DNA of 64,000 nt from Kordia sp. GTDB taxonomy: Bacteria; Bacteroidota; Bacteroidia; Flavobacteriales; Flavobacteriaceae. The translations under genes were made by a program, and so were the position numbers. The notes under the pieces were generated by a model. It was given only the letters and a program-made list of their open reading frames with translations, did not search any database and was not told the origin of the DNA. Shown here one piece after another: positions 1-9,604 of the stretch. The first letter of the stretch is position 1; every line of letters starts with the position of its first letter. The stretch covers positions 296,448 to 360,447 of the forward strand of contig NVVR01000001.1 of the NCBI GenBank assembly GCA_002733415.1, in the 5' to 3' direction.

Positions 1-1887
1 ATAAGTTGATTTATCATCATTATCAGTAATCACATTTAATTCATTTCCAGTAACTGGGTTAGGGAATATTGATAGACTTAACTCAGTGTTAAGTGTTTTA
101 ATTTCTCTAGTAGAATTAGTTTTAGTATTAGCAACACAGAAGTTATTTGTATCTGTTGAAGTAAATGAAGCTCCAGAAGCTAATGTAGCGCCTGTTGCAG
201 TATTAGTTAAGGTATAATTACCATTTCCATAACTACAGCAAATACCATCGCCATATGAATCTTTAAACTCTAAAGTGTAACATCCTGCAGGAAGACAATT
301 GTTAATTATTAATGTGCTTCCGTCAGCTTGACTTCCATATGTTCCTCCAGATGCAACTACAGTTCCAGAATTATCTTTAAGGTTCCAGCTTGTTTCTTCT
401 GGGTAATTATCAAATTTAATTTTTAAAGTAGTATCAATACAAGCAGCTTGACAAGGAGAACAAGAAGGGCCTCCACAATCTACACCAGTTTCATCACCAT
501 TTTGAATTCCATCGGTACAAGTAGGGACAGGAGTGTTTGAGAAACAGAAGTTAGTTGCCTCAGAACTTCCAAAACTACCACCTGATTTAATACTTCCATC
601 AGGGCCAGTTATTGAATAAGATCCGTTTCCGTATGAACAGCAAATACCATCACCATAAGTATCTTTTATTGTAAAAGTATAACAGTCATTTGGTAAGCAT
701 AACGTTTCTGATACTGTAGATCCGTCTGCATTTGATTTCGAATAAGTTCCAGAAGCAATAGAGGTGCCACTATCGTTTGCTAAAGTCCAAGAAGTTTCTT
801 CTGGATAATTGTCAAATGTAATGCTAATAGTAACCTCGTTATCAGTACAAGCAGTTTGACATGGAGCACATGAAGATCCGCCACAATCAACACCGGTTTC
901 GTCACCATTTTGTATCCCATCTGTACATGTTGGTGTAACGACTACTGACCCGCATTTGTCAGATAAAGCCAAGCTTCTTCTACTTCCACCTGCATCTAAA
1001 ACGGAATGCATTCTAGCTTTTTGTCCAAGTGTGTATAAATTCATACAAGAATCATCAGAATAATCCATATAATTTTGAACCATATCCGTAGTTCCACAAG
1101 AACTGTGTCCTGTAGCACAACCATAGTTAGCTCCATCAGATCCAGGAGTGTCAGACACAAAATCATCTACACCACAACCTCCATCACCCCAAATATGACG
1201 TAAGTTTAAGTAGTGTCCTATTTCGTGAGTAGTTGTTCTTCCTAAGTTAAAAGGAGAGGTAGCGGTTCCTGTTCGTCCAAAATATTGTGGGCCAACTACA
1301 ACACCGTCAGTAGAAGCACTACCACCCGGAAACTGCGCATATCCTAAAATACCACCTCCAATATTACATACCCACATGTTTAAGTATTCTGCAGAATTCC
1401 ACGGGTCAACACCACCTTGAGAAGTTTTTTTCATTGCGTCATTGGTTCCCCATGAAGTTTTGGTTGAAGATTTTCTCGTAATCCCTGTAGTTGCATTTCC
1501 ATTTGGATCTACAGTAGATAGGCAAAATTCAATTTCAGTATCAGCAGCCTGTGACCAATTATTGTTGGCGTCACTATTGGTACGTCTGAAATCTTCATTT
1601 AAAACATCTATTTGTGATTGAATTTGTGCATCACTTATGTTTTCACTTGCGCTGTTGTAAATTACATGTACAACAACCGGAATAGTAATAATATTACCAT
1701 CAATTCTATTAGTTTGATACTGTTGAACACGTTGTTGAGTGAATGATTCAATGTTTTCCATTCGTTGCTTTAACTCAGGGTCTTGTTGCATTCTGTATTC
1801 TAAATTTTCCATTGAAGAACAATTACGTTCTTGGGCAAAAAATACGCTTGTGGTTAGTAAGCATAATAGGAGTACAATTTTTTTCAT
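1..1887 (-). CDS. T9SS-exported M43-family zinc metalloprotease, C-terminus cut by window edge
   Basis: The gene reads leftward from an ATG at 1887 and is still open at base 1, so 629 codons are visible. Residues 1 to about 19 form a signal peptide ending FFAQ. The zinc motif HEIGHYLNLRH is at residues 221-231 (His221, Glu222, His225, His231) and a Met-turn NYMDY is at Met274, which together define the pappalysin/cytophagalysin M43 family. Two repeated modules follow, each opening with CTDGIQNGDETGVDCGG and carrying a YGDGICCSYGNG motif. The visible end, FPNPVTGNELNV, matches the start of a type A T9SS sorting domain. The enzyme is therefore expected to be exported through the Gld/Por machinery, whose core genes lie at 15934-20646. 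The substrate cannot be inferred. Confidence 0.9.
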   Translation of the reverse strand, partial: MKKIVLLLCLLTTSVFFAQERNCSSMENLEYRMQQDPELKQRMENIESFTQQRVQQYQTNRIDGNIITIPVVVHVIYNSASENISDAQIQSQIDVLNEDFRRTNSDANNNWSQAADTEIEFCLSTVDPNGNATTGITRKSSTKTSWGTNDAMKKTSQGGVDPWNSAEYLNMWVCNIGGGILGYAQFPGGSASTDGVVVGPQYFGRTGTATSPFNLGRTTTHEIGHYLNLRHIWGDGGCGVDDFVSDTPGSDGANYGCATGHSSCGTTDMVQNYMDYSDDSCMNLYTLGQKARMHSVLDAGGSRRSLALSDKCGSVVVTPTCTDGIQNGDETGVDCGGSSCAPCQTACTDNEVTISITFDNYPEETSWTLANDSGTSIASGTYSKSNADGSTVSETLCLPNDCYTFTIKDTYGDGICCSYGNGSYSITGPDGSIKSGGSFGSSEATNFCFSNTPVPTCTDGIQNGDETGVDCGGPSCSPCQAACIDTTLKIKFDNYPEETSWNLKDNSGTVVASGGTYGSQADGSTLIINNCLPAGCYTLEFKDSYGDGICCSYGNGNYTLTNTATGATLASGASFTSTDTNNFCVANTKTNSTREIKTLNTELSLSIFPNPVTGNELNVITDNDDKSTY

Positions 1888-2076
1888 TATTATTTAGTTT
1901 TTGGTTTGTACCCTATAGTTCCTTTTTTTGTAAAAATGTTACCCATAAAAACGGAATGTGTTTATCAATAATTTAAACAAGGCTGTTTAAAACGATGTAG
2001 TTGATAGTTTTTATGGGTGTTAATTAAGAAATTGATAATTTTGAAAAAAATGGTGTGTAACGTCATTTAGCAAAAA

Positions 2077-2106
2077 AAGCCAAGAAATTTAATAATTTCT
2101 TGGCTT
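2077..2106 (-). terminator. Rho-independent terminator after the LytTR regulator gene
   Basis: A perfect 13-bp inverted repeat (stem reads AAGCCAAGAAATT) with a TAAT loop lies just beyond the stop of the leftward response regulator gene. A run of A on the plus strand gives the U tract on the minus strand. Confidence 0.8.
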
Positions 2107-2164
2107 TTAGTTTTAAGAATTCCTTGATGGCTCTACATCGGTTTAGTTCATTTGATAATAGTTG

Positions 2165-2896
2165 TTAGCTATTTTTAGTTGGTCGTTGTATTAGTTTATT
2201 TTTCACATGATTATTTAAAAAATCATTTTTATAAGTTTTCCCTAAAGGTAGTTCTTCGTTATCAAGTGAAATGGTGTCAGAATTAACTGTTTTTATGAAG
2301 TTAATATTGATGATATATGATTTACTTGTTCTAGAAAATATGTTTTTTGGTAATTCATTATATATTGTTTTTATGTTGATGGACGTGATAACTCGTTCAT
2401 CTGTGGTATATATAATAACATAATCTTTTAGCCCTTTAATATATTTTATCTTCTTGTAAAAAAGTTTCACATATTTTCTTTCGGCTTTTATATAGATATA
2501 ATCTGGAGTAAATTCAGTAATGTCTGAAGTGGTTTTTAAATAAATATCATTCAACTTGTTTACAGCTTTCAAGAATCTGTCTGGTCCAATAGGCTTTACT
2601 AAATAATCAATAACATTTAATTCAAATGCTTCTAAGGCAAATTGGGGGTAAGCAGTTGTAAGGATTACATAAGGGTTTGACTTTAATGTTTTTAAGAAAT
2701 CTAGTCCATTTAGTTTTGGCATTTCAATGTCTAAAAACAATACATCTACTTGATTAGTATACATGAATGTATTTGCAGCAATGGCGTTATTGAATGTTCC
2801 TACTAAATTAAATAAATCATAATCATTTAAGTAAAGTTCTATTCCTTCAATCGCCAATGGCTCGTCATCTATTATAATACAGTTTAATTTTTTCAT
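2165..2896 (-). CDS. LytTR-family response regulator
   Basis: This 243-residue protein has an N-terminal receiver domain with the acidic pair at Asp10/Asp11, the phospho-acceptor in FLDIEMP at Asp56 and the conserved Lys in DYLVKP at about Lys101. The C-terminal part, from about residue 135, is a LytTR DNA-binding domain. The gene begins 10 bp after the sensor kinase gene, so the two are almost certainly co-transcribed and form one two-component system. In Bacteroidota such pairs are common and their targets cannot be read from sequence. Confidence 0.92.
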   Translation of the reverse strand: MKKLNCIIIDDEPLAIEGIELYLNDYDLFNLVGTFNNAIAANTFMYTNQVDVLFLDIEMPKLNGLDFLKTLKSNPYVILTTAYPQFALEAFELNVIDYLVKPIGPDRFLKAVNKLNDIYLKTTSDITEFTPDYIYIKAERKYVKLFYKKIKYIKGLKDYVIIYTTDERVITSINIKTIYNELPKNIFSRTSKSYIININFIKTVNSDTISLDNEELPLGKTYKNDFLNNHVKNKLIQRPTKNS

Positions 2897-2906
2897 AGGA
2901 ATGAGT

Positions 2907-3962
2907 TTAATTTTTGTTTAAAATTAAATTAACATTATAGGTGTTATTGCTTTCTTTAATTTGTAATTCATGTGCGTTTTCGTACAAAAGAAATAAGCGC
3001 CTTTTGACATTACTTAAACCAATTCCTCCACCTTTATTAGTTGATGTAGTGTCTGTTTTGTTATTAGAAACAAGAAAATGAATTTGGGCTTCAGTAATAT
3101 TAAATTGAATATCAATCTTTGGCTGTTCTGTTAAACTGCTATATTTTATTGCGTTTTCTATAAAAGGCATAAATATAAAAGGGGATATCTGAACTTGAAA
3201 TGTGTCCCCGGTAATACTAAGAATAATTTCACTATTTTTTTTACGCAACTCTTCTAGTTTTAAAAAGTTACGTAAGTATCCTATTTCATTATCTAATGAT
3301 ACCTGCTTTTTTGTACAATCATATAGTTGGTAACGAAGTAGATCTGATAACAATAAAATAGAATCAGATGTTGTACTTAGGTTTTTTTTGGAAAGAACAT
3401 AAATATTGTTCAATGAGTTAAATAAAAAATGTGGGTTAATTTGATTTTTTAAGTATCGTAATTCATTTTCTAAGCTATCTTGTTTTATGGTGTGGATTTG
3501 TTTTTGTTCTATAAAATAGCGTTTGAAAAATTTGATTCCAACAGCAGTACCTATAATACTAAACATTCTAAATGAAAAAGCCATTAACGAGCTGATGGTT
3601 GTTGTAATGTATTTCTGGTTGTTGTCAGGATTCAATGTTTCTATAACGCTCTCTTGGTAAAAGAAAAGATGATTAAGGTATATGTATATTATAATGGAGA
3701 GTATTGTGTAAAATATGTATTGGTATATTTTTCCTTTAACAAGAAATTTACTGAATAGAAAATAGATGTTAAAATAGACTATTATCATTTCTAGTAGTAA
3801 AATAATGATAGTAAATTCTAAATCATAAATATTTTTAGAAAATGCGTTTACAGTGGTTAGATCAACAGAAAAAACAATTAGCCAAAAAATAAGATGATAA
3901 AACCATCTGTATTTTGGGTTAAGTATGATATTAAATACGTTGTCTAAGTTCTGTTGTTGCAT
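2907..3962 (-). CDS. LytS-type sensor histidine kinase
   Basis: The protein has about four hydrophobic helices in its first 170 residues, then the His_kinase motif NQINPHFLFNSLN containing the phosphorylated His. A short HATPase domain follows with an N box (FIENAIKYSS) and a G box (GGGIGLSNVKRR). This is the short LytS/YehU class, with no separate sensor domain beyond the membrane part. I place the start at the ATG at 3962 (MQQQNLDN); an in-frame TTG at 3986 would add eight residues but is less likely. Its partner is the adjacent LytTR regulator. The ligand is unknown. Confidence 0.9.
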   Translation of the reverse strand: MQQQNLDNVFNIILNPKYRWFYHLIFWLIVFSVDLTTVNAFSKNIYDLEFTIIILLLEMIIVYFNIYFLFSKFLVKGKIYQYIFYTILSIIIYIYLNHLFFYQESVIETLNPDNNQKYITTTISSLMAFSFRMFSIIGTAVGIKFFKRYFIEQKQIHTIKQDSLENELRYLKNQINPHFLFNSLNNIYVLSKKNLSTTSDSILLLSDLLRYQLYDCTKKQVSLDNEIGYLRNFLKLEELRKKNSEIILSITGDTFQVQISPFIFMPFIENAIKYSSLTEQPKIDIQFNITEAQIHFLVSNNKTDTTSTNKGGGIGLSNVKRRLFLLYENAHELQIKESNNTYNVNLILNKN

Positions 3963-4141
3963 TATACCTGTCCTGGTTGACCTCAAAGGTACATATTAAT
4001 AATTGTAGGAATCTTAATTTATAGAAGATTGCATCTTGTGCTTTAATGTTTTGTAGGCTAAAAAATGGACTTATGTATAATAAGTTGATTGTTTGCTATA
4101 ATGTATTTACAATGTGTAGTGTGGTTTATTTTTTTCCACAA

Positions 4142-4174
4142 AAAAGCCATCAAAATTTAATTTTGATGGCTTTT
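4142..4174 (-). terminator. Terminator downstream of groEL
   Basis: A perfect inverted repeat with 16-bp arms (AAAAGCCATCAAAATT) around a single central base lies beyond the groEL stop and is flanked by A and T runs. It is likely to work in both directions. Confidence 0.8.
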
Positions 4175-4185
4175 AATATCTGTGT

Positions 4186-4199
4186 GTCGAGGCTCTCGA

Positions 4200-4200
<1 letters not shown>
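4186..4200. repeat. Short CTCGA-type hairpin repeat touching the groEL stop codon
   Basis: The palindrome GTCGAG-GCT-CTCGAC ends on the first base of the groEL stop codon as read on the plus strand. It resembles the CTCGA-containing dispersed repeats at 20802, 22000, 37826 and 49866 in this window. Confidence 0.45.
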
Positions 4201-5879
<1,679 letters not shown>

Positions 5880-5881
5880 TC

Positions 5882-5901
5882 ATTCCCGAGTAATCGGGAA
5901 T
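5882..5901. repeat. ATTCCC-type hairpin repeat between groES and groEL
   Basis: ATTCCCGA and TCGGGAAT arms are separated by four bases. Hairpins with the same ATTCCC/GGGAAT arms recur at 9505, 45249, 45631, 47365, 61107 and 61148, always between genes. A degenerate copy lies at about 5930-5955. The family resembles bacterial REP-like palindromes. Confidence 0.6.
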
Positions 5902-5956
5902 ATTTACTATTGTTTTGTGAAGTTTTGATGAGATTCCTGCCTTGGAGGGAATGACA

Positions 5957-6232
5957 TTAAATAATTGCTAAAATGTCGCTTTCACGCATCATTAAGTAAT
6001 CAGTTCCTTCTAACTTTAATTCAGTACCTCCGTATTTACCGTATAATACAGTGTCACCTACTTTTACGGTTAAAGGCTCATCTTTTTTGCCAGTTCCTAT
6101 AGCTACTATAGTTCCTTTTTGAGGCTTTTCTTTAGCAGTGTCAGGAATAATTAGTCCTGAAGCAGTTTTCGTTTCAGCAGCAGCAGGTTCTACAAGAACT
6201 CTGTCTGCTAATGGTGTAATATTTAAGCTCAT
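5957..6232 (-). CDS. groES: Co-chaperonin GroES (10 kDa)
   Basis: This 91-residue protein has the GroES fold signature: [14 protein letters not shown] at the N-terminus, the [12 protein letters not shown] mobile loop that contacts GroEL, and the C-terminal [11 protein letters not shown]. It caps the GroEL ring to enclose substrate. It is the first gene of the groES-groEL pair. No CIRCE-like inverted repeat is evident in the 241 bp upstream, so HrcA control is not supported here. Confidence 0.98.
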   Translation of the reverse strand: MSLNITPLADRVLVEPAAAETKTASGLIIPDTAKEKPQKGTIVAIGTGKKDEPLTVKVGDTVLYGKYGGTELKLEGTDYLMMRESDILAII

Positions 6233-6416
6233 TATATATGAATTTTATTTAATTTAAAAAGTTATAATGTAGTAGTCAGAAATTGTACCATAGTATTTAT
6301 ACTGACAATTTTTCACCCACCAGTTTTTTTAACCCTTAAGATGTAGTGTCTATAGATCTCATATACTTATTTTATGGGTATTGATTGAGCTAGTGATTAG
6401 AGTTTTACAAAACCAA

Positions 6417-6445
6417 AAAATGCCAACTGTTGAGGTTGGCATTTT
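6417..6445 (-). terminator. Terminator downstream of secG
   Basis: TGCCAAC and GTTGGCA arms around a seven-base loop, with A and T runs outside, lie 30 bp beyond the secG stop on the minus strand. Confidence 0.8.
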
Positions 6446-6473
6446 GTAATTTTATAATTTGAAAAAGATAAAA

Positions 6474-6821
6474 TTAATCTTTCTTGTCATCTGTAGCTGG
6501 TACAGTAGATGCAGGTGCATCATCTGTAGTAGAAACAGGAACTTCAATTTGTTGATCATTTGCACCATCTAAAGCTTTAGAAGAAGCTCCTTGGTTACCA
6601 AAAATAGTTACGTTAGATAATAATATTAATATAATCATTAACGCACCTAACCACCATGTACTTTTATCAAGGAAGTCAGTAGTTTTTTGAACACCACCAA
6701 TTTGTTGTGTTTCTCCTCCAAAACCAGCTCCTAATCCACCACCTTTTGGGTTTTGCACCATAATTACTACAATTAGTAAAAAGGCAACGATCATTATAAG
6801 TACTAAAAAGATATTAAACAT
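6474..6821 (-). CDS. secG: Protein translocase subunit SecG
   Basis: This 115-residue inner-membrane protein has two hydrophobic helices (about residues 3-22 and 55-75) separated by the conserved loop QNPKGGGLGAGFGG, which identifies SecG. A low-complexity Thr/Asp/Ala tail follows, as is common in Bacteroidota. SecG assists SecYEG during preprotein export. The gene lies 11 bp downstream of the TPR gene and ends the minus-strand run that begins at miaB. Confidence 0.95.
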   Translation of the reverse strand: MFNIFLVLIMIVAFLLIVVIMVQNPKGGGLGAGFGGETQQIGGVQKTTDFLDKSTWWLGALMIILILLSNVTIFGNQGASSKALDGANDQQIEVPVSTTDDAPASTVPATDDKKD

Positions 6822-6832
6822 AATGGTATTAT

Positions 6833-7660
6833 TTATTTTGTATTATTTATTTCTATTTGTTCTAAATCCGCAATTCGGTCTGCAAAGAAACTATTTTTTT
6901 CTGGATATTTCAAACTTAATATGCGATAAGCTTGAATTGCTTTTTTATAATTTTTTTGCTCTAAATAAACTTTAGCTAAAGTTTCTGTCATTAACTCGTT
7001 AGAACTAAAGCTGTTCTCTTTCGCGAGGTTTTTAAGAGACACTGTTTTTCTAACAGGTTTAATTTTTGGTTTAGAAGTGATAAATTTGTTTATCAGATCA
7101 ACATTTCTAAGGTTTTTTGTTTTTTTTTCTTCCTTAACCTCCATGCGTTCAATAGTCGGTATAGCAGAAAGTTTAAGCCATTCTTGAAATGAGTGTGTTT
7201 CGTTTGTATTAAACTCCAAAGGAGTACCAATAGCTAAATTGTCTTCAGCGATAGCAGTTGTGTTTTCTACTGTTTTTTCTTCAAATAAATCAGGGTTTAA
7301 CACTTGTTCATCATAAAAACTTGTTCCTGAATCAAAAATAGAAATCTCTTCTGCAGCGACAACTTCAATGTCATTTGCTTGTTTTTGTAACTTTTGTTGA
7401 ACTTTAGAAATAATATTCTGATTGAACGAATCTGAGGTGATGTAATCAAATAAAACACTTCTGTCGATAGTATAAGCAGCTGTTAGTTTTAACTCGTGGT
7501 TATAGCTATAGCTTTCTTCTTTTTTTAACCCTTTTAAATACAAGGCACGAGCAGATTGGAAATAAGGAAAGTCATTTAGCACTCCTTTGAGCCCCATGGT
7601 TTGCTGCTCATTAATTCCTTGTGGTTGCTTTAATATGTTAGAAAATTCAATATTATTCAT
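6833..7660 (-). CDS. TPR-containing protein of unknown function in the lptE-secG cluster
   Basis: This 275-residue protein has no signal peptide or membrane segment. The last 60 residues (ETLAKVYLEQKNYKKAIQAY and onward) form one or two TPR units. The N-terminal part is helical, and the middle is acidic and variable. The gene sits 24 bp after lptE and 11 bp before secG, a neighbourhood I recall as conserved in Flavobacteriia. A cytoplasmic role tied to envelope biogenesis is suggested only by its position. Confidence 0.75.
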   Translation of the reverse strand: MNNIEFSNILKQPQGINEQQTMGLKGVLNDFPYFQSARALYLKGLKKEESYSYNHELKLTAAYTIDRSVLFDYITSDSFNQNIISKVQQKLQKQANDIEVVAAEEISIFDSGTSFYDEQVLNPDLFEEKTVENTTAIAEDNLAIGTPLEFNTNETHSFQEWLKLSAIPTIERMEVKEEKKTKNLRNVDLINKFITSKPKIKPVRKTVSLKNLAKENSFSSNELMTETLAKVYLEQKNYKKAIQAYRILSLKYPEKNSFFADRIADLEQIEINNTK

Positions 7661-7684
7661 TGCACCAAATTTGTTATGAGTAAG

Positions 7685-8182
7685 CTACCATTTAGCTAAT
7701 GAAGCGTTAAAGATATCTTGAGTGATACGTTCGTAAATATCTTCCATAGCAGTATCTAAACTTGCTCCAGTTAATTGTTGTGCAGCAGAGTAATCATAGT
7801 AAAAAGAAAATCTTTTTTCAAAATCATCATCTTCTTTTAATCTATTTGTAAAACGAACATTTATGGTAACCGTTAATCTATTCTGTGCAGCTGTTTGACT
7901 TGCAGTAGCTGACATTGGTGCTATGGCAAAATTGGTGATTTCTCCTTCGTATATCAAGTCACCATTTGTGTTGGTAAGCTCTAGGTTAGTTTGATTCTGT
8001 ATTAAATCTTGTAAGGCTAATGTAAAATTTCTATCTATTCCTGGTTCAATAATAGGCGCGTTATTTTGAAAAAAGTTTACTTGAAATGATTTTGCATCGC
8101 CTGTGTCTCCTCCTGTAAAGGAATAAATACCACAACCTTGAATGATGCATGTGATAGTAAGTAAAAATAGAATTCTTTTCAT
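7685..8182 (-). CDS. lptE: LPS-assembly lipoprotein LptE
   Basis: The protein has 165 residues with a lipoprotein signal ending IIQGC (Cys17) followed by the typical GIYSFTGGDTG opening of Bacteroidota LptE. The family plugs the LptD barrel that delivers lipopolysaccharide to the outer leaflet. The gene is placed between a sigma-54 activator and the TPR gene. LptE sequences are divergent, so the call rests on the N-terminal motif, the size and the context. Confidence 0.85.
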   Translation of the reverse strand: MKRILFLLTITCIIQGCGIYSFTGGDTGDAKSFQVNFFQNNAPIIEPGIDRNFTLALQDLIQNQTNLELTNTNGDLIYEGEITNFAIAPMSATASQTAAQNRLTVTINVRFTNRLKEDDDFEKRFSFYYDYSAAQQLTGASLDTAMEDIYERITQDIFNASLAKW

Positions 8183-8228
8183 GGGCTTAAAAATACTGAT
8201 TTAAATAGAATGGGGGATAAATAATTTG

Positions 8229-9491
8229 TTAAAGATCAAATTGTTTTATTTTTCTGTAAAGTGTTCGTTCAGAAATACCTAATTCTTTAGCAGCTAACTT
8301 TCGTTTTCCTTTGTTTCGTTCCAAAGATTTTTTAATCAGTTCTAATTCCTTTTCATGAATAGAAAGTGTTTCTTCTTCAGTAATATCTTCAATGTATTCG
8401 AAAGCATCCGGTTCGGAGTACACTGATGGGGTGGCTTCTTGAGGTATTTGCAATACTTTTATTTGCTCTTCTTGTGGTTCTGGTGTGTTAATTTCTTCTT
8501 CTTCTGGTTTATAGATTTTCTGAATTAACTCCTCGTTTTCTTGTTGTACTTTTTGCGTATTTCCGTTACGCATCAGTTCCATAGTCAGTTTTTTAAGGTC
8601 GTTTAAATCCGCTTTCATGTCGAACAGAACTTTGTATAGTATTTCACGCTCATTACTGAAATCACTTTCTGACTTATTCTTATTGATAACTGAAGGTAAG
8701 TTACTCCCCATATTTGGTAAGTAGCCTTTTAAGGTAGTTACATTGATGTTTCTTTCGCGTTCCAAAACAGAAATTTGTTCTGCGATATTTCTCAACTGAC
8801 GAATATTCCCGTTCCATGGATATTTTAAAAGCAATTGAACAGCTTGTTCGTCTAGTTTAAGCGTAGGCATCTTGTATTTAAGTGCAAAATCAGAGGCGAA
8901 TTTCCTGAATAAAATATGAATGTCATCTTTTCTCTCTCGTAAGGGGGGTAGGTTGATGTCAATAGTACTTAAACGGTAGTATAGGTCTTCACGAAACTTG
9001 CCTTTTTTTATGGCTTCAAACATATTTACGTTTGTTGCTGCTACAATACGTACGTTGGTTTTTTGTGTTTTACTAGACCCTACTTTAATGAATTCACCAT
9101 TTTCTAGTACACGTAATAAACGTACTTGTGTAGTTAGGGGTAACTCTCCAACTTCATCTAAAAATATGGTTCCGCCATCGGCAACTTCAAAGTAACCACT
9201 TCTGTTTTGTGTAGCTCCGGTAAAGGCCCCCTTTTCATGACCAAATAATTCACTGTCAATTGTTCCTTCAGGAATTGCGCCACAGTTAACAGCAATATAT
9301 TTCCCGTGCTTTCTATGGGATAAGGAATGTATTATTTTCGGAATACTTTCTTTACCAACACCACTCTCTCCAGTAACTAAAACAGAAATATCTGTGGGAG
9401 CTACTCGAATTGCTTTTTCAAGTGCTCTATTTAGTTTAGGGTCGTTTCCTATAATTCCGAAACGTTGTTTGGTTGATTGAATGTTTTCCAT
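8229..9491 (-). CDS. Sigma-54 interaction domain AAA+ transcriptional activator without a receiver domain
   Basis: This 420-residue protein starts almost directly with the AAA+ domain: Walker A GESGVGKE at residues 41-48, the sigma-54 contact loop GAFTGA, and Walker B GGTIFLDEVGELP. A long acidic Glu/Pro-rich linker follows. The protein ends in a Fis-type helix-turn-helix (LAAKELGISERTLYRKIKQF). There is no N-terminal sensory domain, so activity must be controlled by level, partner or the linker. It lies between miaB and lptE. Regulation of envelope genes is possible but not shown. Confidence 0.92.
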   Translation of the reverse strand: MENIQSTKQRFGIIGNDPKLNRALEKAIRVAPTDISVLVTGESGVGKESIPKIIHSLSHRKHGKYIAVNCGAIPEGTIDSELFGHEKGAFTGATQNRSGYFEVADGGTIFLDEVGELPLTTQVRLLRVLENGEFIKVGSSKTQKTNVRIVAATNVNMFEAIKKGKFREDLYYRLSTIDINLPPLRERKDDIHILFRKFASDFALKYKMPTLKLDEQAVQLLLKYPWNGNIRQLRNIAEQISVLERERNINVTTLKGYLPNMGSNLPSVINKNKSESDFSNEREILYKVLFDMKADLNDLKKLTMELMRNGNTQKVQQENEELIQKIYKPEEEEINTPEPQEEQIKVLQIPQEATPSVYSEPDAFEYIEDITEEETLSIHEKELELIKKSLERNKGKRKLAAKELGISERTLYRKIKQFDL

Positions 9492-9504
9492 GTTTTTTTA
9501 TGTC

Positions 9505-9524
9505 ATTCCCTTGAAGAAGGGAAT
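9505..9524. repeat. ATTCCC-type hairpin repeat between miaB and the sigma-54 activator
   Basis: ATTCCC and GGGAAT arms enclose eight bases. A degenerate relative (TTCCGC...CGCGGGAA) follows at about 9584-9600. They belong to the dispersed hairpin family also seen at 5882 and 47365. Confidence 0.55.
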
Positions 9525-9604
9525 CGGTTAATTATTTACTTTTATATTGTTTATCCAAGCGCAATTGAATACCTAATTAAGAGGTTTCCGCCTGCGCGGG
9601 AATA

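Noticed and set aside
1743..1976. Plus-strand open frame over the start of the M43 protease gene
   Set aside because: It overlaps the signal-peptide region of the protease on the other strand and encodes only low-complexity hydrophobic residues.
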